From: Roseburia porci | Lineage (GTDB): Bacteria; Bacillota; Clostridia; Lachnospirales; Lachnospiraceae | Length of the DNA stretch: 64,000 nt | NCBI RefSeq assembly: GCF_009695765.1 | Contig: NZ_VUNI01000008.1 | Span: forward strand, 51,708-115,707 | Reading direction: 5' to 3' | In this document: positions 33,686 to 42,222 of the stretch, in pieces | Position numbering within the stretch: position 1 is the stretch's first letter | How the letters are laid out: the number at the start of each line of letters is the position of its first letter | Made by a program: the position numbers and the translations under genes | The notes under the pieces: model-generated | Databases searched by the model: none | Told to the model about the DNA's origin: nothing | Seen by the model: only the letters and a program-made list of their open reading frames with translations

Positions 33686-33772
33686 TGTGGATCAGGGGAA
33701 TGCAGATAGCATATAGCATCAGAGTTGTGCTGCATGCAGGAAGTAATAAGTTATATAGAAGAATCAGAAAAC

Positions 33773-33820
33773 AATGAAGCAGAGGTAACACAATGTATAT
33801 TGTGTTACCTCTGCTTCATT
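33773..33820 (+). terminator. 22-bp-arm palindrome (terminator-like; related to 34631-34666)
   Basis: Perfect 22-bp arms around GTAT, containing AAGCAGAGGTAACACAAT (33777-33794), with TTTTATATA afterwards. It could terminate the rsmH-like gene. The same 18 bp recur beyond the recombinase gene at 34631. The remaining DNA between 33821 and 33998 is AT-rich and holds no other visible element. Confidence 0.7.
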
Positions 33821-33998
33821 TTATATATCGGCTGTGTGATGAAATACTTAACCCTTTGTTTTAAAAATTTTTATTTCAAAAAATATGGGGAAATAAGAAT
33901 AACATGGGTTGAAAATTCTGGAATTTAGGGAAAACATTTAAAATGTAACCAAAAAGTATGACAATTTGCCAGAAATTCATTATTTTAAGGAGAAAAAA

Positions 33999-34589
33999 AT
34001 GAATACTTCACAGCCAATCAGAACAAAACAGGAACTGGAACAATTTATGAATTATTATAAGAAAGTGCAGCCCCATCCAAGAAACCGGCTGCTCATTGTC
34101 ATGGGCTTAAATACGGCACTTCGTATATCAGATCTTTTATCACTACGCTGGCGGGATGTGTATGATCCGGGAAGCGGGATATGGAAAGATCATATTTTAC
34201 TGATCGAAGCCAAAACAGGGAAAGCCTCCAGCATCTATATGAATGAGCATATCAAAAATGCGCTTTCTACGTATAAAAAAGAGTGCGCTGCCAAGACAGA
34301 TCAGCCACTCACCGGACAGGAATATCTGTTTCCAGGAAAAACAAAGAAACCAATCTCACGGGTGCAGGCATACCGCATTATACGAAAAGCGGCAGAGGCC
34401 TGTAATCTTAAGGGCGTGATCAGCCCACATTCTTTAAGAAAAACCTTTGGCTACCATGCATGGAAGCAGGGAACATCTCCGGTACTTCTGATGGATATCT
34501 ACCATCACTCATCTTACCGAATTACCAAACGATATTTAGGAATTGAACAGGACGACAGAGACGAGGTATTTCGCAATGTGTGTCTGTAG
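33999..34589 (+). CDS. Small tyrosine recombinase (FimB/FimE-like, catalytic domain only)
   Basis: 196 residues, about the size of FimB/FimE phase-variation recombinases and lacking the N-terminal core-binding domain of full integrases. All catalytic positions are present: Arg in NTALRISDLLSLRW, Lys in AKTGKAS, HSLRKTFG (His-x-x-Arg), His in IYHHSS and nucleophile Tyr in ITKRYLGI. ATG 33999 follows AAGGAGA. It lies between two copies of a related palindrome and upstream of csrA and flagellin, so local DNA inversion or excision is a possibility. Confidence 0.88.
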   Translation: MNTSQPIRTKQELEQFMNYYKKVQPHPRNRLLIVMGLNTALRISDLLSLRWRDVYDPGSGIWKDHILLIEAKTGKASSIYMNEHIKNALSTYKKECAAKTDQPLTGQEYLFPGKTKKPISRVQAYRIIRKAAEACNLKGVISPHSLRKTFGYHAWKQGTSPVLLMDIYHHSSYRITKRYLGIEQDDRDEVFRNVCL

Positions 34590-34630
34590 TCACCTTTATT
34601 GTCCGGGGGAAGGAACAAAACCCATATGAA

Positions 34631-34666
34631 AAGCAGAGGTAACACAATATACATTATGTTACCTGC
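34631..34666 (+). repeat. Second, imperfect copy of the 33777 palindrome
   Basis: AAGCAGAGGTAACACAAT (34631-34648) is identical to 33777-33794, and the second arm (CATTATGTTACCTGC) is degenerate. The pair flanks the tyrosine recombinase gene at a distance of 854 bp. Confidence 0.75.
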
Positions 34667-34745
34667 ACATAAATATGACGGCTGGCAATTAAAGCTAGTA
34701 TACACAGTATTTATGGAAAAATACATCGAAAACAGGGAGGTTCTT

Positions 34746-35063
34746 ATGCTGAAATTGTCATTAAAACCGGGAGAATATATCGATATCGGTGAGGACATCC
34801 GCATTATATTTTCCGGAGGATCGTCAAACAATATTCATCTGCTTGTCGATGCACCGCGTGAGTACAATATCGCAAGAAGCAGCGCAACCGGTACAAAAGA
34901 TAAAACGCACTATTATCGCGAGAAAGGAATTTCTGAGGAAGCACAAAAGCAGATTGCAGGAATCTTGAGACGAGAGAAGCAGGCTGCCTCCGGGGAGGCG
35001 GAGCACCCACGCACAGATGCGCCTGGAAAAAAGCGCATTTATACCGTAGACAACAGACGGTAA
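34746..35063 (+). CDS. csrA: CsrA-family RNA-binding translational regulator
   Basis: 105 residues. The first 50 match CsrA: KLSLKPGEYIDIGEDIRIIF, IHLLVDAPREYNIAR, including the Ala-Pro-Arg-Glu stretch and the RNA-contact Arg. A 50-residue basic C-terminal extension is unusual. ATG 34746 follows AGGGAGG; the longer open frame upstream includes the palindromic repeat and is not conserved. CsrA dimers bind GGA motifs in mRNA. The flagellin gene starts 91 bp downstream with such motifs in its leader. No fliW, the usual antagonist, is in the window. Confidence 0.85.
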   Translation: MLKLSLKPGEYIDIGEDIRIIFSGGSSNNIHLLVDAPREYNIARSSATGTKDKTHYYREKGISEEAQKQIAGILRREKQAASGEAEHPRTDAPGKKRIYTVDNRR

Positions 35064-35105
35064 TAATATCCGGTTAACCTAGGGACTGGATTTTATTATA
35101 CAAAA

Positions 35106-35146
35106 GGGAACGGATTCCCAAAACAATATTTTTTATCACATGGAGG
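35106..35146 (+). promoter_or_regulatory. Flagellin leader with probable CsrA sites
   Basis: GGGAA-CGGA-TTCCC (35106-35119) is a 5-bp hairpin presenting GGA in its tetraloop, the ideal CsrA target. The Shine-Dalgarno GGAGG (35142-35146) holds a second GGA about 29 nt later. This two-site layout matches CsrA repression of hag in Bacillus subtilis. No clear sigma-D promoter was identified. Confidence 0.65.
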
Positions 35147-35154
35147 TAAATAAA

Positions 35155-36465
35155 ATGGTAGTACAACACAATATGCAGGCAATGAATGCCAACAGAATGT
35201 TAGGAGTAACAACAAGCGCACAGGCAAAATCCACAGAGAAGTTATCTTCCGGATACAGAATTAACCGTGCAGCAGACGATGCAGCAGGATTATCAATTTC
35301 CGAAAAAATGAGAAAACAGATCCGTGGTCTGTCACAGGCATCTGATAATGCACAGGATGGCATTTCCTGCGTACAGACAGCCGAAGGTGCTTTAACTGAA
35401 GTACATTCCATGTTACAGCGTATGAATGAACTGGCTGTAAAAGCTGGAAACGGAACAATGTCTGAGGATGACCGTCAGAATGTTCAGGATGAGATCGATC
35501 AGCTTACCACTGAGATTGATCGTGTTTCTGAGACGACCAAGTTCAATGAGACTTATCTGTTAAAAGGTGATGATACATCAAATGGTAATAAGAGAACTTT
35601 TAAAGCTGGAGCTGTGCTTGGAACTGTTGATGGACTTACGGTAAAAGCAAAGGCTGCAACAGCTGCTGAATTGAAGGATAATGCTGATGTTACATTAGGT
35701 ACTGTTGGAATGCAATCAAGTGATAAGACAAAATTTTCGATTGCGAATGCTGCTCTAGCAGCTAAAGTTGTTGGGGTCACAACAGATGGAACAAATACAA
35801 CGGTTACATTGGCTGATGGAACTGTAGATACAAAAGCAAAGGCTGATATTGAGACTGCATATGGAATTAAAACAGAAAATGCAGCACAAGCTGGAGACAG
35901 TGCAACTATTTCAAAAACTTTAACTCAGGAAACAACTAATGCAGATATTTCTGGTACATATACAGGAAATCTGGATAATATGACTGTAGGTGCTACAGTA
36001 ACAGCAAAACTTGCAATTAGTGCAACAGGCACATCATCATTAAGCAATAACACGAAAGCATTAATCTTAAGCTTCCAGGTTGGAGCTGAGACATCCAAAG
36101 AGAATAAGATTGATGTTACAATGGAGAGCATGAGTGCAAAAGGAATTGGTATAAGCGGTGTAAAAGTTACAGGTAAGGATTCTACCAACGCAGACTCTGC
36201 TGTAAACACAATTTCTGACGCAATTAAGAAGGTTTCTTCCCAGCGTTCTGCCCTCGGTGCTGTTCAGAATAGACTTGAGCACACAATCAGCAACTTGGAT
36301 AACGTTGTTGAGAACACAACCTCTGCTGAGTCTCGTATCCGTGATACCGATATGGCAGAAGAGATGGTCAACTACAGCAAGAATAACATTCTTGCACAGG
36401 CTGGACAGTCTATGCTTGCACAGGCTAATCAGTCTACTCAGGGTGTACTTTCTCTGTTACAGTAA
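35155..36465 (+). CDS. Flagellin
   Basis: 436 residues. Conserved N-terminal helices (VVQHNMQAMNANRMLGV, KLSSGYRINRAADDAAGLSI, QTAEGALTEVHSMLQRMNEL) and C-terminal helices (RSALGAVQNRLEHTISNLDN, ESRIRDTDMAEEMVNYSKNN, ending GVLSLLQ) form the D0/D1 filament core and are TLR5-type sequences. The centre (about 145-350) is Thr/Ala-rich and variable, forming D2/D3. No signal peptide, as expected for export by the flagellar system. Strong GGAGG ribosome site 8 nt upstream, within a putative CsrA-regulated leader. A terminator follows 20 bp after the stop. Confidence 0.97.
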   Translation: MVVQHNMQAMNANRMLGVTTSAQAKSTEKLSSGYRINRAADDAAGLSISEKMRKQIRGLSQASDNAQDGISCVQTAEGALTEVHSMLQRMNELAVKAGNGTMSEDDRQNVQDEIDQLTTEIDRVSETTKFNETYLLKGDDTSNGNKRTFKAGAVLGTVDGLTVKAKAATAAELKDNADVTLGTVGMQSSDKTKFSIANAALAAKVVGVTTDGTNTTVTLADGTVDTKAKADIETAYGIKTENAAQAGDSATISKTLTQETTNADISGTYTGNLDNMTVGATVTAKLAISATGTSSLSNNTKALILSFQVGAETSKENKIDVTMESMSAKGIGISGVKVTGKDSTNADSAVNTISDAIKKVSSQRSALGAVQNRLEHTISNLDNVVENTTSAESRIRDTDMAEEMVNYSKNNILAQAGQSMLAQANQSTQGVLSLLQ

Positions 36466-36484
36466 AAATAATTATGAAATTGTC

Positions 36485-36509
36485 AAAAGGAGTCTTCGGA
36501 CTCCTTTTT
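36485..36509 (+). terminator. Flagellin terminator
   Basis: Stem AAAAGGAGTC/GACTCCTTTT with a TTCG tetraloop and T-run. Confidence 0.9.
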
Positions 36510-36523
36510 GGCATATTTAGGTG

Positions 36524-36760
36524 TTTTCTCCGTAATAGCGAATTTTCTCTCCGCTACGCCTAATTTTATGACCGTAATGTATAGGAAATCTGGCATTTTC
36601 TCCGTAAATCGCCATTTCCTGGTGATTACACCGCCATTTTTTTACTATTTGACGGTGTAATTTAGAATTTTCTTTTCGCTACGGAGAATCTGTTGTTTTC
36701 CAAGATGAAATCCGTAAAGGATGCGGTGTAATGTCGATTTTTTGTTGTTTACGGAGAATG
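36524..36760. repeat. Intergenic cluster of TTCTCCGTAA and GGTGTAA repeats
   Basis: TTTTCTCCGTAA occurs at 36524 and 36596; the reverse form (T/C)TACGGAGAA occurs near 36679 and 36748. TTACACCG (36626-36633) pairs with CGGTGTAA (36653-36660), and GCGGTGTAAT recurs at 36723. No ORF is supported between 36510 and 36935. The repeats could be multiple regulator sites or a small repeat family. Confidence 0.5.
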
Positions 36761-36935
36761 TCCGATGAAACTGAAAATTTCTGAATCAACTTTCGCTTCA
36801 TACTTGGAAAATGACTGAAATCCACTTCTGACATAATCTTACGAACGCCAGGATTCCGATTTACGCCCTGGCATGAATAACAACTGTATACGCTGCATAA
36901 GATGAGTTAAACGGCAGATATGATGGGTAGGCAGT

Positions 36936-38627
36936 ATGACATGCAATGAGATCATACAATCAAATGAATATATGGATCTTCTGGTTGCAATGGATGAGAT
37001 GGAGAAACCGAACATCTTACCAGACTGTACGCAGAGGATCAGCGAAAAATACGAGATCTGGTACTATTACCGAGGAGGGGTTCCACAGCTTTCCGTAATG
37101 GATTTTACATTTTCTGCGATTCCAAAGTGCTTTGGACTGCTTGACAGTGGTGCACTTGAGAGCAGTGGGATTCTTCGAGTACAAAATCAGCCGGCACTTG
37201 CCCTGAAAGGAAACGGGGTTATTGTCGGCTTTTTGGATACCGGAATCGATTATACACACCCGGCATTCCGTAAGTCAGATGGTTCGACTCGTATTCTTTC
37301 CATATGGGATCAGACACAGCTGGCGGGGGATACGCCAGCTGGTTTTGATTATGGGGCACAGTACGATGAGGAGCAGATCAATGAAGCACTTCGTTCGGAC
37401 GATCCATCTGTGATCGTGCCGGAGACGGACACAAATGGACATGGAACTTATCTTGCGGGTATCGCGTGTGGCAGCGCAGATCCAGTATCCGATTTTACAG
37501 GAGCAGCACCGCTTTCTGATATTCTGGTTGTGAAACTGAAGGAAGCAAAACAGTATCTGAAGGATTTTTATTTTATTCCGCAGAATGCCACTGCTTTTCA
37601 GGAAAACGATATAATGGCAGCAGTCTCGTGGATGAATGCATATGCAAATGCAAGAAATCAGCCGCTTGTGATCTGTATTGGAATCGGTACCAATAATGGG
37701 AGTCATTCGGGAACCAGTGTGTTATCTGATTATCTGAATGAAGTTGGGGCATTCCGAAAACGGGCGATCGTAGTTGCAACCGGGAATGAGGCCAATGCAA
37801 GACATCATTATCTGGGAAGGGCATTGGAAGTGAACCAGCCAAAGGTTGTAGAAATCAATGTGGAAGAGGACATGAAAGGTTTTTATGTGGAAATGTGGGC
37901 GTATGCACCGGAGATCCTTGCGGTAGCACTTCGTTCTCCGACGGGTGAACTGGTGCCAAAGATCATTCCAAGAAGCAGCGGACATCAGGACTATGATTTT
38001 GTATTGGAAAATACACAGATCAGCATCGATTATCGCATCGTTGGCAGAAATCGTGCCGATCAGCTGATTTATATCCAGTTTAAAAATGCGGCAAAAGGAA
38101 TATGGCAGATTAATGTTTATCCGGAGAATGTTGTGACCGGATCGTTTCATATGTGGCTTCCAATGAGTGGAATGTTAGAGCATGATGTGTTCTTTTTAGA
38201 ACCAAATCCGGACACAACGCTTACGATTCCGTCTTCGGCAAGGATTCCAATCAGCGTAGGTGGATACGATCACAGAAGCGGAGGGATTTTTATTGATTCC
38301 GGAAGAGGATTTACCGCAGATGGACTTGTAAAACCGGATTTTACGGCACCGGCTGTTCGAGTACAGGGGGCAGGACTAAGGAACAATTATGTGGAAAATT
38401 CGGGAACGAGCATTGCGGCTGCAATTACAGCGGGCGCCTGCGCACAGGTGATGGAATGGGGCGTTGTACGAGGCAAAGAACCATCTATGAATTCGGTAGA
38501 ACTGAAAAATATGCTGATACGCGGATGTACAAAAAATCAGGATCTTAATTATCCAAACACTATATGGGGATATGGAAAGCTGAATCTGTACCGGTCTTTT
38601 GAAAATATCGTAGGTCTTGGAGGTTAA
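36936..38627 (+). CDS. S8 subtilisin-family peptidase (CspABC-like)
   Basis: 563 residues with a full catalytic triad: Asp in VGFLDTGIDYTHPAF (about 95), His in DTNGHGTYLAGIACG (about 170) and Ser in NSGTSIAAAITAG (about 490). A long insertion between His and Ser forms a jelly-roll-like domain, typical of the clostridial Csp-type subtilases that in some species process germination proteins. No signal peptide is visible. The ribosome site is weak, so the start is the least certain part. It is followed 71 bp later by a DUF2974 gene. Confidence 0.9.
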   Translation: MTCNEIIQSNEYMDLLVAMDEMEKPNILPDCTQRISEKYEIWYYYRGGVPQLSVMDFTFSAIPKCFGLLDSGALESSGILRVQNQPALALKGNGVIVGFLDTGIDYTHPAFRKSDGSTRILSIWDQTQLAGDTPAGFDYGAQYDEEQINEALRSDDPSVIVPETDTNGHGTYLAGIACGSADPVSDFTGAAPLSDILVVKLKEAKQYLKDFYFIPQNATAFQENDIMAAVSWMNAYANARNQPLVICIGIGTNNGSHSGTSVLSDYLNEVGAFRKRAIVVATGNEANARHHYLGRALEVNQPKVVEINVEEDMKGFYVEMWAYAPEILAVALRSPTGELVPKIIPRSSGHQDYDFVLENTQISIDYRIVGRNRADQLIYIQFKNAAKGIWQINVYPENVVTGSFHMWLPMSGMLEHDVFFLEPNPDTTLTIPSSARIPISVGGYDHRSGGIFIDSGRGFTADGLVKPDFTAPAVRVQGAGLRNNYVENSGTSIAAAITAGACAQVMEWGVVRGKEPSMNSVELKNMLIRGCTKNQDLNYPNTIWGYGKLNLYRSFENIVGLGG

Positions 38628-38698
38628 GAAACCATTTTGCAGGATGCATTTTACGATACTTTCGATTATAATAAAAAATAGAAAGGTCGGTGAGAAGT

Positions 38699-39820
38699 AT
38701 GGCAAATATGATGGACTATCTGGAGTGGCGCGGAGATCTGGATTTTCATAAGGCTCCGTTTAATGAAGTGGATAACCTGATTCTGACGCAGATCATTTAT
38801 CTGGATCTGGAGGGAGTAGTTCCGGGAATCGACCGGGATTCGAAGGTTACGGTTGCAGAAGCCGGACAGCGGTATTTTCATAAATATCCGATAGAGATCG
38901 TGAATGCCATGCCACGACTGAAGAAAAGTGCATCGTTTCTTTTGAAGGCGATGATGGAATCCGAGCGATTTAAAAACTGCTATCTTTCCAAGTATGTTGA
39001 GGATATCAGTGTGGAAGAGGAATCCCAGTTTTCTGCTGTGAAGATTGACCTGGATGATGGAAGTGTGTTCCTTTCGTTCAGTGGAACAGATAATACGGTG
39101 GTCGGCTGGAAAGAAAACTTCAATATGAGTTATCTGACGGAGACTCCGGGACAGCAGAAGGCAGTAAGATATGTGCAGGAGACGGTTCCTTTTTACAAAA
39201 ACAAACTGAGATTCGGGGGGCATTCCAAAGGTGGCAATCTGGCAGTTTATGCAGCGATGTGTGCAAAACGTTCGATACAGAACCGGCTGATTGCAGTTTA
39301 TAATAATGACGGGCCGGGATTTACACGTAAAATGATATGCGAGGATGGGTATCAGGCGGTCATGAACCGGATTCATACGATTCTGCCACAGTCATCTGTG
39401 GTTGGAATGCTTTTGGAACATGAGGAGGATATGGAGATCATTCAGAGCTCCAATACCGGACTGATGCAGCATGACGCGTTTTCATGGGAAGTAAAAGGTC
39501 CTGCTTTTGTACATATGGATGATCTGGAAGAGGATAGTATATATCTGGATCGCACATTAAAGAGCTGGATCGGGGGACTGAACGATGAGCAGAGACACCA
39601 GTTTGTGGAAGCTTTGTTTGGAATCCTTGAGAATGCCCAGATCACAGATCTGGATCAGCTTGGAAAGATTAAATTCGGACAGCTGTTAGAACTCTGGAAA
39701 GCGATGGAAGGGCTTGAACCGGAGAGCAAGGCGGCATTGAAAGATACACTTCTTAAACTGTTTGAGGCAGCGGTCCGGATGAGGATACAGAAGAAAGTAC
39801 AGACGGAATTGGACGAATAA
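38699..39820 (+). CDS. Mbeg1-like (DUF2974) alpha/beta-hydrolase-fold protein
   Basis: 373 residues. The N-terminal region (MMDYLEWRGDLDFHKAPFNEVDNLIL) is the DUF2974 signature. FLSFSGTDNTVVGWKENFNMSY is followed by the nucleophile elbow FGGHSKGGNLAVYAA, with Ser in GHSKG, as in lipases. The family is predicted to be esterase or lipase, but substrates are not known. ATG 38699 is preferred; an in-frame GTG at 38690 is close. A C39-like peptidase follows 29 bp later. Confidence 0.85.
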   Translation: MANMMDYLEWRGDLDFHKAPFNEVDNLILTQIIYLDLEGVVPGIDRDSKVTVAEAGQRYFHKYPIEIVNAMPRLKKSASFLLKAMMESERFKNCYLSKYVEDISVEEESQFSAVKIDLDDGSVFLSFSGTDNTVVGWKENFNMSYLTETPGQQKAVRYVQETVPFYKNKLRFGGHSKGGNLAVYAAMCAKRSIQNRLIAVYNNDGPGFTRKMICEDGYQAVMNRIHTILPQSSVVGMLLEHEEDMEIIQSSNTGLMQHDAFSWEVKGPAFVHMDDLEEDSIYLDRTLKSWIGGLNDEQRHQFVEALFGILENAQITDLDQLGKIKFGQLLELWKAMEGLEPESKAALKDTLLKLFEAAVRMRIQKKVQTELDE

Positions 39821-39849
39821 ATTAGCGGAAAGGGGCAGCAGAGGCAGCT

Positions 39850-40560
39850 ATGCGTAAACAACTGCTGATCTTACTGGCTTCGGTTCTGGTGCTGCTTTTT
39901 GTGCTGAAAGCAGGTGGAATGCTTCCTGAGATCCATATAAAAAGGGAAGCAGCAGTGAAAGAGACAGACGAATCGATGCCGTTGATCAATAATGCACAAA
40001 TTAATACGACACCGATACTTCAGATGCCGGAACTTCCGACAGGATGTGAGAGTGTTGCACTCACTATGGCATTAAACAGCTATGGATTTGATCTGGATAA
40101 GACGGCAATCGCAAGTGACTGGCTGATTCATAATGATGAGAATTATGTACTGGGATATGCCGGAGATCCGTTTTCGGAAAATGGTGCAGGTATTTTTCCC
40201 CCTGGACTTTGTGATACTGCAAACGATTTTTTGAAAAGCAAAGGATACCCGCATAAAGCGTATGATGTCACAGGAATGGAGATAGAAGATCTGCTTGAAT
40301 ATATTGCAGATGGAATTCCGGTTGTCGTGTGGACAACGATTGATTATTCGGATCCAAAGTATTCGGACTCGGAGATCAGTTACAATGGAAGGACTTACCG
40401 CTGGTATTCGAATGAGCATTGTGTGATGCTTGGCGGGTTTGATCAGGGAGCTTCGAGTGTTACGATTTACGATCCAATGCAGGGAAAAACGACAGTGGAT
40501 ATGGAGGTATTCCGTGACAATTATAATAAAATTGGAAAATATGCATTGATCATTGTGTGA
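39850..40560 (+). CDS. Secreted C39-like cysteine peptidase (Peptidase_C39_2)
   Basis: 236 residues with an N-terminal signal or anchor segment (LLILLASVLVLLFVLKAGGM). The papain-like core has the catalytic Cys in LPTGCESVALTMALNSYG (about 60), His in NEHCVMLGGFD and Asp in TIYDPMQGKT. Proteins of this type are exported and probably cleave cell-surface or peptide substrates. The stop codon overlaps a possible GTG start of the next gene. Confidence 0.85.
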   Translation: MRKQLLILLASVLVLLFVLKAGGMLPEIHIKREAAVKETDESMPLINNAQINTTPILQMPELPTGCESVALTMALNSYGFDLDKTAIASDWLIHNDENYVLGYAGDPFSENGAGIFPPGLCDTANDFLKSKGYPHKAYDVTGMEIEDLLEYIADGIPVVVWTTIDYSDPKYSDSEISYNGRTYRWYSNEHCVMLGGFDQGASSVTIYDPMQGKTTVDMEVFRDNYNKIGKYALIIV

Positions 40561-40577
40561 AAAAGGAATGTACGAAT

Positions 40578-41504
40578 ATGAGAATAGATGAGATACAGAA
40601 AATATATAACCGGCTCAGGCAGAATCAGGAGGCAGACTGGGTGATACAAACGGACGAGAAGACCGTTATCCGGCGGTTTATTCCACATCAGAGACTGATT
40701 CTTTTAGGAGGAGGACATATTGCAGGTGCGTTATGTCATTTTGCAGCCAGGCTGGATTTTGATGTGACGGTTGTAGATGACAGACCGGATTTTGCCAATG
40801 CACAGAGATTCCCGGATGCATCACGGATCGTTTGCGATGGATTTGTTTCTGCAATCCGGAAACTTGAAATCTCTGAATATGATTATGTGGCGATACTGAC
40901 GAGAGGACACCGCTGGGACAAAGAATGCCTTTTGCAGTTATCAAAAGGAATCCGTCCTTATTATATCGGCCAGGTAGGTTCAAGAAGAAGAGTGCAGGAA
41001 CTGTTTCGGCTGCTCAGGGAGGAGGAAGGAGTTTCTCCAGCCTTTTTAGAACAGGTTTGTACCCCGATCGGCCTGGATATCGGCGCGCAGACACCACAGG
41101 AGATCGCAGTGGCAATTCTTGCAGAACTGATCCAGAAGCGAAACAGAAGATCAAAAGAAGAGCAGTTTCTTGTGCAGACTAATTATGAGGAAGCAATTTT
41201 TCAGGATCTGCTTTCTGTAACAGACCACGCAGAACTTGGAAAACGTGTGATCGCGGTGATTGTTGATACAAAGGGATCCGTCCCTGCCAGAACAGGATCC
41301 GTTATGTGCTGTAATCTTCTGGGAAGAACTGCGGGAACTGTAGGCGGAGGTTGCGGAGAAAATGCGGTACTTACGGAAGCCAGGGAAGTGTTACAAAGTG
41401 GAAAACCGAAGCTGGTATCTGTGGATATGACTGGAGATATTTCAGAAGATGATGGCATGGTGTGCGGTGGATCCATGAAAGTATGGTTGGAACCGGTGAT
41501 ATAA
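40578..41504 (+). CDS. XdhC/CoxI-family protein
   Basis: 308 residues. A Rossmann domain comes first (LILLGGGHIAGALCHFAARLDFDVTVVDDRPDFA and CLLQLSKGIRPYYIGQVGSRRRV) and the XdhC_CoxI domain second (VIVDTKGSVPARTGSVMCC, GTVGGGCGE, SEDDGMVCGGSMKVWLEP), the reverse of the common order. The family matures molybdenum hydroxylases by inserting sulfurated cofactor or selenium. No such hydroxylase is nearby. ATG 40578 is favoured over the GTG at 40557 because AAGGA precedes it. Confidence 0.88.
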   Translation: MRIDEIQKIYNRLRQNQEADWVIQTDEKTVIRRFIPHQRLILLGGGHIAGALCHFAARLDFDVTVVDDRPDFANAQRFPDASRIVCDGFVSAIRKLEISEYDYVAILTRGHRWDKECLLQLSKGIRPYYIGQVGSRRRVQELFRLLREEEGVSPAFLEQVCTPIGLDIGAQTPQEIAVAILAELIQKRNRRSKEEQFLVQTNYEEAIFQDLLSVTDHAELGKRVIAVIVDTKGSVPARTGSVMCCNLLGRTAGTVGGGCGENAVLTEAREVLQSGKPKLVSVDMTGDISEDDGMVCGGSMKVWLEPVI

Positions 41505-41524
41505 TTTGCTATAGAAATATGAAC

Positions 41525-41554
41525 AAAAAAACCGGGCATTGTGCCCGGTTTTTC
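41525..41554. terminator. Bidirectional terminator between xdhC-like and dtxR-like genes
   Basis: AAAAAACCGGGCA-TTG-TGCCCGGTTTTTC: 13-bp stem with A- and T-runs on both strands. Confidence 0.9.
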
Positions 41555-41563
41555 ATCATAGTA

Positions 41564-41938
41564 TTAAATTGTGTTCTGTTTTTTCAGGTAATTCTTTAAT
41601 GCGGAAAAACTTTCCGGGCTGATGACATGTTCGATACGACATGCATCTTCTGCTGCAATTGCTTCTGGAACGCCCAGAGAAACAAAAAAAGCAGTAATGG
41701 ATTCATGACGTTCATAGATCATATCTGCGATTGCACGTCCGGTATCTGTTAAGAAAATAAATCCAGCATCACTTACTGTAATATGTCCCTTTTCGCGAAG
41801 GTTTTTCATTGCGATGCTGACACTTGATTTCTTGAAACCAAGTTCATTTGCAACATCGACAGAACGAACGACCGGAAGCCTCTTACTCAGGATGAGGATA
41901 GTTTCAAGATAATTTTCAGCTGATTCATTGTTGACCAT
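41564..41938 (-). CDS. DtxR-family metal-dependent repressor
   Basis: 124 residues. The N-terminal winged helix (SAENYLETILILSKRLPVVRSVDVANELGFKKSSVSIAMKNL) and helical dimer region with metal-ligand candidates (HESITAFFVSLGV, DACRIEHVISPESF) match the DtxR/MntR/IdeR family; there is no SH3 domain, as in MntR. It should sense Fe2+ or Mn2+. ATG 41938 follows GGGAGG. The divergent gene encodes an FeoB-associated Cys-rich protein with an inverted repeat over its -10, a likely target. Confidence 0.9.
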   Translation of the reverse strand: MVNNESAENYLETILILSKRLPVVRSVDVANELGFKKSSVSIAMKNLREKGHITVSDAGFIFLTDTGRAIADMIYERHESITAFFVSLGVPEAIAAEDACRIEHVISPESFSALKNYLKKQNTI

Positions 41939-42133
41939 AGTTGTAACCTCCCAATATATAGTGCAAATCACGCAGCTTTTTGTAAAAAGCAGACATTATC
42001 ATCCGGTGAAAAACTGCGAAATAAGTATTCTATGTAAATATATAATAAGAGTATACCATAAGATTGGAAAATGTGCCAAGGATATATAGGGGATTAGTTA
42101 ATAAAATTTCTCTAAATCCTGCGAAAAACGTGA

Positions 42134-42166
42134 TTGACATCTAATATAAGTTAGTGTATACTAACT
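42134..42166 (+). promoter_or_regulatory. Promoter of the Cys-rich protein gene with overlapping AGTTAGT-N4-ACTAACT operator
   Basis: TTGACA (42134-42139), a 17-bp spacer and TATACT (42157-42162) make a strong promoter. The inverted repeat AGTTAGT-GTAT-ACTAACT (42149-42166) covers the -10, an ideal position for repression by the adjacent DtxR-family protein. Confidence 0.75.
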
Positions 42167-42222
42167 AATGAATCAGAAACGTAAGCTATTGATAGAGAAA
42201 TAAAAGGTGAAAGGAGCGGCCA

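Noticed and set aside
34599..34745. N-terminal extension of csrA in the same frame
   Set aside because: It crosses a palindromic repeat, is not CsrA-like and has no good ribosome site; the ATG at 34746 has AGGGAGG.
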